A DNA stretch of 64,000 nucleotides from Rugalucina vietnamica (GCA_964017185.1 OZ024872.1:57405817-57469816); one strand, 5' to 3'. Positions 40,849-53,589 are shown, counted from the stretch's first letter. Translations and numbers: made by a program. The notes: generated by a model not told the origin, from the sequence alone.

Positions 40849-43800
40849 AAAATGCCTGAAAAAATGACTAAGTTCAAATTGTGAAAAAAAGACAAAACTA
40901 GAAAATGAGTTTTTAACACACTATGCCCCCCAACTGGTAACTCACTTTCAGGATGTGAAAATGTCCGAAATATGACTAAGTTCAAATTGCTCAAAAAGTG
41001 ACAAAAATTAATCTGAAGAGTATATCCCAACCACATGCACATCTTCAAAGCATGGTCACAATGTCTGTAAAGTTTCAAAAGTATCTGTATTAAACTGTAA
41101 GAGGAGTTGCGCACACAAGGCACCCACTGTCCATTCACTTTCATTGTCAAAATGCCCGAAAAATGGCTAAGTTCAAATTGCGAAAACAAGTAACAAAAAT
41201 TAATTGGAGGATTATATCCAAACCATATGCATATCTTCAAAGCATGGTCATGATGTCTGTAAAGTTTCAAAACGGTACTCAGTATTAAACTGTAGGAGGT
41301 GTTGCACACACAAGGTACCACCCTCTATCCATTTACTAAAATGCCTGAAAAAATGACTAAGTTCAAATTGTGAAAAAAAAAGACAAAACTAGTAAATGTG
41401 TTTATGAAACACTATGCCCCCAACTGGTAACTCACTTTCAAGATGTAAAAACATAAGTTCAAATTGTAAAAAAGTGACAAAAAATTAATCTGAGGAGTAT
41501 ATCCCAACCACATGCATATCTTCAAAGCATGGTCACAATGTCTGCAAAGTTTCAAAAGTATCGGTATTAAATTGTAGGAGTTGCGCACACAAGGTACCGT
41601 CTATCCATTCACGAAAAAATGACTAAGTTCAAATTGTGAAAAAAAATGACTAAAAATAATCCAAGGATTATATCCAAACCACATGCATATCTTCAGACCA
41701 TGCCCATAACACATGTAAAGTTTTAAATGAATTGCCATGAAACTGTAGGAGGAGTTGCGCACACAAGGTAACTACTGCCCATTCACTTTCATTGTGAAAA
41801 TGCCCGAAAATGGCTAAGTTCAGTGACCGTGACAAAAATTAATCTGAGGATTATATCCAAACCATATGCATATCTTCAAAGCATAGTCACAACATCTGTA
41901 AAGTTTCAAGAGAATCGGAATAAAACTGTAGGAGTTGCGCACAAAAGGTAGCCACTATCTATTCACTTTATCAAGAATTAAAAAGGGAAATAACTCTCAC
42001 AGAATGGGCCCCTAGCCCCTTGAATTTACCTGAAAGAAAAAATACGGGTCCTCTTAATTTTCATATACAAACTATATATACCAAATTTCAAGATCCTAGC
42101 TCTAACGGTTCCTGAACGAGTGCTAAGCGTTACTCACACATCACAGACAGACAGACAGACAGACAGACAGACTGCACTGACAGACCCAAACCAATATGCC
42201 CCCTCAACTTCTTCGAAGTTGGGGGCATAAAAAAACACTAGAAAATGTGTTTATGAAACACTATGCCCCCAACTGGTAAGTCACTTTCAAGATGTAAAAA
42301 TGTAAAAATAAATGACTAAGTTCAAATTGTAAAAAAGTGACAAAAATTAATCTGGAGTATATCCCAACCACATGCATATCTTCAAAGCATGGTCACAATG
42401 TCTGCAAAGTTTCAAAAGTATCGGTAGGAGGAGTTGCGCACACAAGGTATCCTCTATCCATTCACTAAAATGCCCGAAAAAATGACTAAGTTCAAATTGT
42501 GAAAAAAAAAATGATAAAAAATAATCCAAGGATTACATCCAAACCACATGCATATTTTCAGACCATGCCCATAACACATGTTAAGTTTTAAATGAATTGG
42601 CAAGAAACTGTAGGAGGTGTTGCGCACACAAGGTAACCACTGCCCATTCATTTTCATTGTGAAAATGCCCGAAAAATGGCCAAGTTCAAATTGCGAAAAA
42701 AGTGACAAAAATTAATCTGAGGATTATATCCAAACCACATGCACATCTTCAAAGCGTGATCACAACATCTGTAAAGTTTCAAGAGAATCAGAATAAAACT
42801 GTAGGAGGAGTTGCGCACACAAGGTACCCACTATCTATTCACTTTATCAAGAATTAAAAGGGGAAATAACTCTCACAGAATGGGCCCCTAGCCCCTTGAA
42901 TTTACCTGAAAGAAAAAATATGAGTCCTCTTAATTTTCATATACAAACTACATACCAAATTTCAAGATCCTAGCTCTATCCATTCACTAAAATGCCCGAA
43001 AAAATGACTAAGTTCAAATTGTGAAAAAATGACAAAAAATAATCCAAGGATTATATCCAAACCACATGCATATCTTCAGACCATGCCCATAACACCTGTA
43101 AAGTTTTAAATGAATTGGCATGAAACTGTAGGAGGAGTTGCGCACACAAGATACCCACTGCCCATTCACTTTCATTGTGAAAATGCCTGAAAATGGCTAA
43201 GTTCAAATTGCGAAAAAAGGTGACAAAAATTAATCTGAGGATTATATCCAAACCACATGCATATCTTCAAAGCATGGTCACAACATCTGTAAAGTTTCAA
43301 GAGAATCGGAATAAAACTAGGAGGAGTTGCGCACACAAGGTACCCACTATCTTTCACTTTATCAAGAATTAAAAAGGAAAATAACTCTCCCAGAATGGGC
43401 CCCTAGCCCCTTGAATTTACCTGAAAGAATAAATATGGGTCCTCTTAATTTTTCATATACAAACTACATACCAAATTTCAAGATCCTAGCCCTAGCATAA
43501 CAGACAGACTGATCCTGACTGACTGAATGCACTCACTCACTGCACTGCAACCAATATGCCCTCTCAACTTCTTCGAAGTTGGGGGCATAAAAATCAGAGG
43601 ATTATATCCAAACCACATGCACATCTTCATACCATGCCCATAACACATGTAAAGTTTTAAAGCAATAGGAGGAGTTGCGCACACAAGGTACCCACTGTCC
43701 ATTCACTTTCACTGTCAAAATGCCCGAAAAATGCCTAAGTTTGAATTGCGAAAAAAAGTGACAAACATTAATCTGAGGATTATATCCAAACCACGTGCAT

Positions 43801-44166
43801 ATGGTCACAATGTCTGTAAAGTTTCAAGAGAATCGGTATTAAACTGTAGGAGGAGTTGCGCACACAAGGTACTCACTATCTATTCACTTGATCAAGAATT
43901 AAAAAGGGAATAAGTCTCACAGAATGGGCCCCTAGCCCCTTGAATTTACCTGAAAGAAAAAATACGGGTCCTCTTAATTTTCATATACAAACTACATACC
44001 AAATTTCAAGATCCTAGCTTTAACCGTTAAAGTTTAACGGTTCCTGACCGAGTGCTAAGCGTTACTCGCGCACTTCACAGACTCTCAGACTGACTGCACT
44101 GCTTTGCACTGGACGGACAGACCCAAACTGCCCCCTCAACTTCTTCTGAAGTTGGGGGCATAAAAA
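40847..44166 (-). mobile_element. Three adjacent tandem-core elements, family E
   Basis: Read on the minus strand, each element starts with the hairpin TATGCCCCCAACTTCGAAGA...TTGAGG-GGCATA (plus-strand ends at 42231, 43590 and 44166). A GTCT microsatellite or its remnant follows, then core units containing GTGCGCAACTCCTCCTACAG and CATGCATATGGTTTGGATAT. Approximate elements are 40895-42231, 42232-43590 and 43591-44166. Non-coding: the long minus-strand ORFs here simply translate the core. Confidence 0.75.
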
Positions 44167-44653
44167 TTGTATACCACTAAAGACTCCACTTTCACATTCA
44201 CTTTCACAATGTAAAAGTGGGTCTAAGGGGTTTATTTATTTCCTGGACATGTTTTCCGGATGTGTGATTCTCCATTGTAATTCAGGAGATAAGAAGCCCT
44301 TCCTTATCAAGGGAGACAACACAACAACAAAACAGCCAACTATTCTGGTATTTTTTATTAAAAGAACAACTTGTCTAAATCAATAAAAACATAAAATATG
44401 GAACACTTCTTGGTGAAGTTAACTAAAGGCTGCACAACAACAGTTACTGATGTCAGCAATATAGTGTTTTAATACTATCTTATAACAACTATGTATTGTC
44501 AGATCTAATGTGTTGCTTTTGACTTCTGATAACCACAACTACGTACTGTCAGATCTAATGTAATGCTTTTGTGCTACTTTCAACAAAATAACAAAACTTA
44601 TTTCTGTTTACTGACCTGCATCGTTTACATGTATCATGTTCCTTGCAAATTCA
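44167..44653. other. No gene recognised
   Basis: AT-rich, with an imperfect 60-bp duplication (ACTGTCAGATCTAATGT near 44496 and 44546). Confidence 0.5.
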
Positions 44654-46136
44654 GACCAGAGGACCAATGGTCCTGTAAACGCTCACCTGAGATCTGCTGC
44701 ATATACCAATAAGCATGTTCGAATATTATGGTATTTAATCCCAGTGCAGGGGCAGATGAAGCCCTTGGGCCATTTTCTTTTTCAGAATAATCAATATTTT
44801 GTCCATTTGCCAATTTCCTGCTGGCTTTTTCCTTCAAATGACATTTTAACAGTTATTCCCATTCAAAGGCATTGGCAACCCATGTTGACCTTGCCATAAA
44901 CTGGGTCAAGGTCATCACAGGGTCATGATTTATATATACATTGTAGTACTTGAGTCATCGATGCTTCAAGCCAAGTTTCGTTGAAATTGGTCCACTGGTT
45001 CCGGAGTAGAAGATTTTTACCATATATGGGCCTGGCGGCCATCTTAATCATGTGACCTGGATTATTTATATAAACATTGGTTACCCCATCCTATAGATGC
45101 TTCACAAAAAATTTGGCTTTGATTGGCCAAGTGGTTTCAGAGGAGCAGATGTTTGAATATTATAAATATATACATGTATATTGCCCCGGGGTGGGGGCCA
45201 TTTTTTGTCAGAATCATTAATAGTCAGTCCTATTGCCCATTTCCTGCAAGACTTTCACTTTAAATGACATTTTAAAAGTTTTCCCCATTCAAATGCATTA
45301 GCGACCTATGTTGACCTTGTCGTAAAATAGGCCAAGGTCATCACAGGGTCATGATTTATATAAACATTGTAGCGCTTTAGCCATAGATGTTTCATGCCAA
45401 GTTTCATTGAAATTGGTCCACCGATTCCAGAGAAAAAGATTTTTGAAGGGTTTTTACCATATATGGACATGGCGGCCATCTTGGTCATGTGACCTGTATT
45501 ATTTGTATTATTTATACATACATTGATTATCCCTTCCTATTGATGCTTTACAAAAAATTTGGCTTTGATTGGTCAAGCGGTTTCAGAGAAGACGTTTGAA
45601 TATAGTGAAGATATACATGTACATTGCCCGGGGTGGGGGCACATGAGCCCCTGGGGTCCAATTTTTTTTCAGAATCATTAATATTCAGTCCTACTGCCCA
45701 TTTCCTGCAAGACTTTCACTTTAACTGACATTTTAAAAGTTTTCCCCATTCAAATGCATTGGTGACCTATGTTGACCTTGCTGTAAAATAGGTCAAGGTC
45801 ATCACAGGGTCATAATTTATATACACATTGTAGTGCTTGAGCCATTGATGCTTCATGCCAAGTGGTTCGGGAGTAGAAGATTTCTGAAGGGTTTTTACCA
45901 TATATGGGCATGGCGGCCATCTTGGTCATGTGACCTGGATTTCTTATATACACATTGGTTCCCCCTTCCTAGAGATGCTTCATATAAAATTTGGCTTTGA
46001 TTGGCCAAGCGGTTTCAGAGGAGAAGATCTTTGAAATTGTGGACGGACGGATGGACGACGGACGGACGGACGGACACCGGATCATGGCCATCCTATAAGC
46101 TCACCTTAGGAGCCTAACGGCTCAGGTGAGCTAAAA
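44654..46136 (-). mobile_element. Tandem-core element, family B, copy 3
   Basis: A reverse-oriented full-length copy: CAGAGGACCAATGGTCCTG at the left, and at the right GGACGGACGG microsatellite and the hairpin GCTCACCTTAGG...CTCAGGTGAGCT. About three core units. Confidence 0.78.
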
Positions 46137-47349
46137 ATAAGGTACATGTATTTCTTTTTATACCATTGCTAACAGATTTTATTATTTTTTCTAGAAATCT
46201 TCTTTTTTAGAAAAGGAAAACTGTTTCATATCATTTTTTTTTTCTTGATAAAATTTGGTACAAAATTCGAAACTGAAAAATGTTAACTAGCAGTCTCCCT
46301 GAACTGTCAAAGCAAGGTACAGCAAAACTTGATCCTTTTTTTTAATTTTGGATCCTACATTGTGCTTGTGAATTATGCAGCATGTATGGCATAATGATAT
46401 GCATACAACTGTAATATTCAAGTCTGTCTATGCTGAATGCACAAGTCATTCTGTTCCTTTTATCATCATCAAGTTTATCAACTCGCACAAAATATAAACT
46501 AACTAATTATTAACAGAGCTCATTTAGAGCTATAAACTATCTAAATATTAACAAAATAGAATCTGAATTTAAAACTCATAGAGATGTACTTCAATCTATC
46601 ATATTTATGGAAATGAAAGACATTACTTGACATTTTAGTTCAAAAAGAAACAAATTAACAGATTTTGTCATTTAAATATAAATTTTACGAGATTCAATCA
46701 TTTTCAAATCGTTAACACTAAATTATACGGATGCTCAAACAAATACAAGGCACTTTTACAATATTTTGTGGCATCTTAAAAAAACCAACTGACCTTTGTA
46801 AGCTGGGAGCAGACTTTGTCCCGTAATAAAAAGTTGTGACTTTTACTACAGGCCCCACTACAGGATTTGGTTTCATTTGATTCTGGTATCAGATTTTTTT
46901 CCTACAGTTATTTCTAGAATTTGGACACTGATTTGATATTAAGGTTCTCATTGAAAGAATTTCAGTGTCATATAAAAGTAGTTTAAATGCAACTTTATAG
47001 CAAAATTTTATTTGTTAAAAATTGGTATAAATTATGAAATTGATGTAGTTGCCGACTCTTGTTTTGTGGAGTTTAGAACTAAAATCTTTTAGCAAAACGT
47101 CAAAGAAATCCTTTTTGATATCCGGGACCAAGTCTGCATCCAGTGATGTATAGTCATCATTTTGAGTCAATATAAAATGAATGAATAACATTTTTATTTC
47201 ACATTTTCTTGTATGCTAATTCTTTATTTTTTCAACAAGCCCACTGTGTATGCATACAAAACTCTATTAAATTAAGCTACAACAATATGTAACCCAGCAG
47301 TGTTGCTTTTGTAACCAACAATGACTTGAGATCATGTCCCGAGGTTATA
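46137..47349. other. No gene recognised
   Basis: 1.2 kb of AT-rich single-copy-looking sequence. No ORF, RNA gene or recognisable repeat. Confidence 0.5.
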
Positions 47350-47610
47350 AAACTTTTTCCAAGCTCAGCTCAGCTAAGCATGAAATTTCAACAGCTCATA
47401 GATGTTGAAACAGTCAAAATTAGTGGAAAATTCAGGGTCAAAACTCAAAAACCAGTAATTTATCCTGCTCATAAATGTTAAAATGCCATCAGTTATCCTG
47501 CTCATAAATGTTAAAATGTCAACAACTGTTGGCATTTTAACATTTATCAGCAGGAAAAAATTTTAATATCAGCTGAGTTGAGCAAGAAAAAAGTTTCATA
47601 ACCAGTCTGC
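47350..47610. mobile_element. Foldback family O, copy 1
   Basis: CTCAGCTCAGCTAAGCATGA at the left and CAGCTGAGTTGAGCAAGAA at the right, with an inner ATAAATGTTAAAATGCCA... / TTGGCATTTTAACATTTAT inverted pair. A 37-bp tandem duplication lies near 47456-47520. Confidence 0.65.
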
Positions 47611-48134
47611 CCATTTGTCTAGTGTGAAGCTGATCTTTGGCATACAATTTTTTTCTCTCTTTTTTTTAGCAGTTACACAGTTATATATTACAAACTTAAA
47701 CAAAACATGTAGATAAAATCTCATCAGCAATTCATAACCAAAAATACATGTACGCAATAAACTGGAGACAGTAATCAATATGATCAATGGCACTTCACTT
47801 GTAACTAATTCATCTCAGAATAGACGAAATTCTTTATAAGGATCTTTAATCTATAAAAACTTCTTTTTAAGATTTTTTTCCTCATTTTCCTTCTTAAGCA
47901 AATCTGAAATTAATGTCTTATGTCTTTCATATAATTTACTAAAGCAAAAGTTTGGCTCAGTCGTAAGAAGGAAAATTTTACATTTAAATCGTTCTGAACC
48001 AGTTTTCAGGTCAGACACTAAGTGACTAGCCAACAAATTTTGTGCCCAGTGTTAGATACTATTTCATTTTCTGGGTAGTGTTTTTGTTAGTTTTCTTTTT
48101 TATACCTCTAAGAATTTAATTGCAGCTAACAAAT
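47611..48134. other. No gene recognised
   Basis: AT-rich sequence. Short minus-strand ORFs lack motifs. Confidence 0.5.
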
Positions 48135-48375
48135 GAGCCGCCTAATGAGAAAACCAACAATGCGGTTTCCGAACATGTCTGACACAAATCGTATTGTACA
48201 AGCACAGAACAAGGCTAGAGACTGGAAATATTGGATTTAGAAAATAGAGCAATTGTACTAGCCATGATGCGAAACCAAAGACGCTGGATCAGCTTCGCGG
48301 TCGCGGTTACCGCGAAGCTGATCTACGTCTTTGGTTTCGCATATGCAGATTATTGGTTTTCTGATGAGGTGGCTC
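48135..48375. mobile_element. MITE family 1, TSD AAAT
   Basis: GAGCCGCCTAATGAGAAAAC to TTTTCTGATGAGGTGGCTC. Inner hairpin GATCAGCTTCGCGGTCGCGG contains a 6-bp expansion. AAAT on both sides. Confidence 0.9.
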
Positions 48376-49109
48376 AAATCCTGGATCTAACCACAATAAA
48401 TAAATTTCTACTGCCCCATGAACACATGATTTTCATGTACAAAATGTGGCACAAACATACACTTCATCAAGTTAACATGGCCTTACAGAATCATCATTAA
48501 AGTGTTGTTCAACACATTTGCAAAACAAAGCATTATTTAAGTGTCCTTCAACACATTTGTGAAACAAAGCCCGGTAGACTTTTGGTGTCAATTTTGCTCA
48601 TCTCACACACAAAATAAATATTGATGAAATATACACTTATAGTCTAATGCTACTTTACTAGACTATTTCTAATTCAATTTGTCATTTTTAGTCAAAAACT
48701 TTCATTTTGATCAATAATAAATATCTTTATCCTAATTGGGAGCCAATTCAGCCCACAAGATCAAGGACATACCACTATTTTCCACTTATCAGACACTCAA
48801 ATTTTCTAAAAACGATGCAGTTTTACCACTGAGGAATGTCTCCTAAGGTTGGTAACAGAACACAAACAGTTAAGGCCTAGATTAGAGTAAGCTGTCCAAT
48901 CTGGGTTTAAACTGCATGCAGATGTCACAATACCTGTCCTAACCTTAAGTAACAGTTTGACTGAAACATGGAAAATAATGATAAAATAGCATCATGGTAT
49001 TAAGCAAATTATTAAAGAAGAGACAACACTCTTCTCTACTAATCACAGTGACCATGGTGCTGATCATCATATCCCCTCCCAATAATGACAAGCAGTTCTA
49101 GCCTTGAGG
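48376..49109. other. No gene recognised
   Basis: AT-rich sequence with a short local duplication (CAACACATTTG near 48509 and 48549). Nothing else. Confidence 0.5.
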
Positions 49110-49320
49110 TTCTAAAACATCGTTCTTGCTCAACACAGCTTGGCATGAAATTTAAACTGCTCATAAATACAGAAATAATCCAAATTGGTAGAAAATTCAG
49201 GATTAGATCATTTATTCTACTAATAGATGTTAAAATGCCACAATTGTTGGCATTTTAACATTTATGAGAACATAAATTTTAGTCTCAGCTGAGTTGAGCA
49301 TGAAAATAGTTATATATTAA
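49110..49320. mobile_element. Foldback family O, copy 2
   Basis: CTTGCTCAACACAGCTTGGC to CTCAGCTGAGTTGAGCATGA with the same inner TTAAAATGCCA / TGGCATTTTAA pair as copy 1. Confidence 0.65.
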
Positions 49321-49694
49321 ACCTTGGGATCTGGGTTATGTCACCCTTTTGCATTCCAAAAATCTGTTCATAAATAAAGATTTTAAGCCAGAAAATAATT
49401 TTGAATAGGGTTTTTCCATTGTGGAGGGAAAATCAAAAATTACCTTTAACTAAAAATGAACCAACCCAAAATGTTATTATATAGTATACATAACTGTAGT
49501 CCAAATGCTTAAAACAAATTATTGCTCCACAGATTTGCTAGAATTTCTATTTTAAGGTATTTGGATTACCTCCCTTGTGCATGCAAAAACACTTTTCAAA
49601 GTAATTTTGGGGTATAAAATTTTTATAAGTGAACCTGTTTCTGAAAAGGGTCATTTTCAAAAATGTAGTTTCTAAAAGATGGTGTAAGGACAGT

Positions 49695-49976
49695 ACATCA
49701 GGAACACATGTCCATGTAATATATACCCCCTTGAACCCCACTTTTATATACTAAAATTGGGGTTTGCAGGGGTATACCTATTTTTCTTATTTTTGCTCCA
49801 AAACATAGATTGTGGGTACTCGTTAGAACCGCCTCGGCGAGGCGGTTCTAACGTGTACCCACAATTTATGTTTTGAGCAAAAATAAGAAAAATGTCAAAT
49901 TTTTTCCAGTGAAAATTTTGATTTTTACAACCAAAATTTTTTCTGTATATTCCATGGGCATGTTTTTTGTAACGAG
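49695..49976. mobile_element. MITE family 2, copy e (best preserved)
   Basis: Central palindrome is almost perfect: ACATAGATTGTGGGTACTCG + TTAGAACCGCCTCG and its complement, bordered by ATTTTTGCTCC / GAGCAAAAAT. Ends CATCAGGAACACATGTCC and GGGCATGTTTTTTG. Confidence 0.8.
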
Positions 49977-50606
49977 TTTAATGATCTCACTGAATATCAC
50001 TTAATTTCAAGGACATCGCAGTCCTTACATCTTACAATAATTTCACCTTCTTGTAACAGGCAAAATCAACAATGCTTTTATAAAACAATAACAATACTTA
50101 TAATAACTTGATTAAAAATCTTTTAACTTGCATGAATATCATTTAACAATAAGCAAACATCTAACAGGCCTAGTTTTAACGCCACATTGGACAAGTCTCC
50201 ATTATAAATCTTAGACTCCCAAATTATGGAGTCTAAACATATCCATGTTAAAAGTCAACTCTACTAACTGTTTATTACATAACATTTGTAGAAGCGAACT
50301 CAAAAGTCATCTATAGAAAAATAAAAATCTCCAAAATAAAAACAATTCTAAAATCACAAATATGTTGTTGCATACCTTGCAATGCTTGATTTTTTTCAGC
50401 ATTTGTATTGTTAAAATGTTCATCTTTTGAGCAAGATACAATATCACTATGATTCTCATATCTGATGAACAGTACTGTTCTTTGCATTATTTCTCACCAA
50501 ATGGGGAGAATTTTAGAGCTAAATGGAAACATTCAAAAATAAATTATAAAGTGCATCTCTACTGTTTTTGAGAAGTAAATAAAGCATCAATTTCAGATCT
50601 TTTTTT
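49977..50606. other. No gene recognised
   Basis: AT-rich, no ORF above background. Confidence 0.5.
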
Positions 50607-50848
50607 AGTTGCATCATGAGAAAATCTGTTTCTTGCATTCGCTAATCAGGAGCCCAGTGATTGCCCCAGATTTTGTTTTCACTTACAGATACTACAATCC
50701 CTGTACTTTCAGGTGATTTTTCAATTCTTGTACTTTCAGCTTTAGTCCATCTCCAAGGAGTCAAAAGCTCCTATGCCAGCATGGCCAGGTTTGTGTCAGT
50801 CAGATTGGGTTAGAAAGTTCAATCTCAGGTTTTCTCATGAAATGACTC
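50607..50848. mobile_element. MITE family 1, decayed, possible TSD TTTT
   Basis: GTTGCATCATGAGAAAATCT to GGTTTTCTCATGAAATGACTC. Hairpin mostly lost. Confidence 0.55.
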
Positions 50849-51084
50849 TTTTTCAACACCTCAGACATTTAAACACATTTGTTTCTCAACATACTAGCAG
50901 CAGATGATTTGCATATAAAAATACATGTATTATTCATGATCAGCAAACTCCAGTTTTGCTTGGAAAATCTCAAAAGTGATACAACAACAAAAAGGGGCAT
51001 AAAAATCTAAACATTGATACAAAACATCTCTAAAAATATTCAACAATAATGTATTAGACTTAACTTCTGTTTTCTTAACAATAT

Positions 51085-51304
51085 GAGCCGCCGCATGGGA
51101 AAACCAACAATCTGCATAGGCGAAAACAAAGGCGCAGATCAGCTTCGCAGTAACTGCGAAGCTGATCAGCACCTTTGTTTTCGCTACACGGATAGTACTA
51201 CTTTCCTAAATTTCCAGCCTCTAGCCATCTTCTGTAACTGTACAGCCCAGTTTGTGTAGGACCTGGTCGGAATCCAAATTGTTGGTTTTCTCAAGCACAG
51301 GCTC
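51085..51304. mobile_element. MITE family 1, inverted orientation, TSD ATAT
   Basis: GAGCCGCCGCATGGGAAAAC to GGTTTTCTCAAGCACAGGCT (+C). Hairpin CAGCTTCGCAGTAACTGCGA. ATAT on both sides. Confidence 0.9.
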
Positions 51305-51517
51305 ATATCTCTTACATAAACTAAACTCTTGGACCTTCATCCTCATAACAGGCTAATGGGCCAAGCTAAAATGCCACTAATTCATCATTGCTTAGGCCAA
51401 CTGCTAATCTATAAAAGCAGCCAAAATTCACTTTTAATTTGTACATTTTTGCATCTTCTGAAATTATGAAGCATACAAGTAGATCTACATAATGTAATCA
51501 GTGCCATAATATTAAAT

Positions 51518-51728
51518 GAGCCGCCTCCTGGGAAATACCAACAATGAGGTTTCCGAACAGGCCTGACACAAGCAGGGCTGTACAAGCACAGAAGCAGGCT
51601 AGAAGCTTGAAATTTTGGATTTAGAAAGTAGATGAATTGTACTATCTGAGTAGCGAAAACAAAGGCGCTGATCAGCAGCATCTTTGTTTTCGCATATGCA
51701 GATTGTTGGTTTTCTCATGAGGCATCTC
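51518..51728. mobile_element. MITE family 1, TSD AAAT, hairpin shortened
   Basis: GAGCCGCCTCCTGGGAAATA to GGTTTTCTCATGAGGCATCT (+C). The inner hairpin is reduced to GCGCTGATCAGCAGCATC. AAAT on both sides. It lies about 200 bp beyond the nanos stop codon. Confidence 0.85.
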
Positions 51729-51925
51729 AAATAATAATTATCACAAATTTTATATGTAAAATCTGAATGAGAGACAACTATACATGTATATCCATATTAT
51801 GCATTTTCCTCTGACTAGGATTTTAATTTAATGACTTACAAAATATCTAGATACACTACAACTTGGTTATCATACCATACAATGCAGGTCTATAATACAA
51901 TGCATAGAGGCCCAATACAAAGAAT

Positions 51926-53383
51926 TCAGTTCTCATTAGCTTGGGTCTGGTTCCAGTGAATCTGCTGCTCCAGTAACCTGTTCTGGAATCTCACGGGGCA
52001 ATGTCGGAGGGTGTGGGCCCGGTCTCCCGTAGCCTGACACACCGGGCAGGTATACTTCCTCAGCACGGGGCAAATCACCTTGCCTCTCGAGTCTTTCACA
52101 ACATGGGTTCTGTAGAATTCCGGGGTCTCGCGGTTTTTCTTGCAGAATGCACAGAATCTACCCTCGTCAAGCTGATGATTGTTGTATCGGTTAAAGTCAT
52201 TCCTGTTCATGCCAACTGTTTCATTCTGAGCCTGCAGACATTGTAGGAGAGTTGTGAGTTGGTGCAGGTTTATACCCATGCTAATGTCCCCAGAGCCCAG
52301 CATTCCATTCATCGTTCCATCTAACCAGTCACCAGGAAACACACTCAGTTCATTATCCATAAGGCCGCTGTCTTCACCATTCTGTGGAGGGGAGAATCTC
52401 TGCAGGGCACCGGTCTTGTAGCCGTTAGTAGGAGAACCGAACAGTCCATTATTTCTGGAGGGAGAGCCGATGGAACCATTTGAGCCCATTATTCCATTAC
52501 TTCTAGGAAGTGAACCGAATACACTACTGTCATTGGGAACAAGTCCAAGAGTTCCATTCCTTGGTGGTGACCCAAAGACACTGTTTATTCTTGACGGAGA
52601 ACTGACCATTCTATTCCTCAATGAACTTGGAGAGTCACTTTGATTGAGTCCACCATTTTGATTCACTGGTACCCAGTTCCCTCTATTGTCCATCATCTGG
52701 TCTTGTTGGCTGTGGAGGTTGGTGAAGGAACCAGTCGGAGTGTTCCATGGGACGGACTGGGGCAACTCTGGATCCGAGTCCAGGGTGAGGGAATCTGAAC
52801 TACGTCGACTTCTGGACAAATTGTCCATTCTTCTTTCGTTGAGCTGGTCTTGAAGTGTCATTACTGAATCAAACGTGGATGAAATGTCTTGTTCATAATT
52901 AAGTCTATCAGGCACCTCGTTCTGCCAAAACAAGGTTTGACCATCTTGTAAACTTGGTCGTCTGGCTGGGTTACTGAACAGGTTTCCATTGGCATTCATT
53001 TGTGGTGGATTGTCAAGTGTCTGGTTAACCATATTGTTCACACTGATCTGATCATGTCCAACGGCACTGGGCACATTCCATGAATATGGAACAGGTTCCT
53101 GAACAGTTTCTGTAATAGTATCGGACCCTGAACTGTGACGACTGGTTCTCATCTCTGCTAACAGGTCTGTATATCTCTGCCCTACATCCCCAATCATACA
53201 TGCAGTACCGTTCAAAGCTGATGTGACTATCTGGGTATTGTATGGGGTTGAGAAGCCATTGGGATAGGGTAATGGCTGTGTCTTTGGGCTGTTTCTTGTC
53301 TGTCCAACATCACTGCTTCCTCGACCAAGGACTGGTATTGGATTTGATCGAGTTTCTTCTCTAAAGAATGAACCTGCAGTCAT
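51926..53383 (-). CDS. nanos: Nanos-type zinc-finger translational repressor
   Basis: The C-terminal 51998-52153 encodes the two nanos CCHC fingers (residues 411-462). Spacing is exact: C-x2-C-x12-H-x10-C and C-x2-C-x7-H-x4-C, with the diagnostic FCAFCKKN, CPVLRKYTCPVC and THTL-like AHTLRHCP segments. Nanos proteins bind mRNA with Pumilio and recruit CCR4-NOT deadenylase in germ cells and stem cells. The 400-residue N-terminal part is low complexity (Ser/Asn/Gly/Pro) with repeats of VFGSPxRNG around residues 270-325. It carries a FPGDWLDG motif at about 349-356 that might act as the CCR4-NOT-interacting segment (inference). The stop is followed by no clear AATAAA. The N-terminus is uncertain: the sense strand reads TTTATGACTGCAG|GTTC, so the first Met might lie in an intron with an acceptor at 53374, or be the true start. 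Family identity is secure; paralogue number is not. Confidence 0.92.
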   Translation of the reverse strand: MTAGSFFREETRSNPIPVLGRGSSDVGQTRNSPKTQPLPYPNGFSTPYNTQIVTSALNGTACMIGDVGQRYTDLLAEMRTSRHSSGSDTITETVQEPVPYSWNVPSAVGHDQISVNNMVNQTLDNPPQMNANGNLFSNPARRPSLQDGQTLFWQNEVPDRLNYEQDISSTFDSVMTLQDQLNERRMDNLSRSRRSSDSLTLDSDPELPQSVPWNTPTGSFTNLHSQQDQMMDNRGNWVPVNQNGGLNQSDSPSSLRNRMVSSPSRINSVFGSPPRNGTLGLVPNDSSVFGSLPRSNGIMGSNGSIGSPSRNNGLFGSPTNGYKTGALQRFSPPQNGEDSGLMDNELSVFPGDWLDGTMNGMLGSGDISMGINLHQLTTLLQCLQAQNETVGMNRNDFNRYNNHQLDEGRFCAFCKKNRETPEFYRTHVVKDSRGKVICPVLRKYTCPVCQATGDRAHTLRHCPVRFQNRLLEQQIHWNQTQANEN

Positions 53384-53389
53384 AAAGTA

Positions 53390-53452
53390 AAGATTTTTTT
53401 TTTTTTTTTTTTTTTGTTTGTTTTTTTTTTTTTTTTTTGTTTTTTGTTTTCT
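53390..53452. repeat. Poly-T tract upstream of nanos
   Basis: Broken T-run of about 55 bp. In the nanos sense direction it is an A-run, so it does not supply a polypyrimidine tract for an acceptor. Confidence 0.9.
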
Positions 53453-53589
53453 GATGAAGAAAAAATACTTTATTTATCAAGTTATGAGGGAGCGAAGCGA
53501 GCGAGGAAAAAAATGAATGCCAAAGACATCAAAACTGGCATTTCAAACCAAAATTCCATGATTTTTCCTTGATATTTCATTATTATCTG

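Noticed and set aside
40800-41321. 173-codon minus-strand ORF
   Set aside because: It translates the family E core units (the same peptide words recur with each unit) and ends in a poly-Phe from the A-run.
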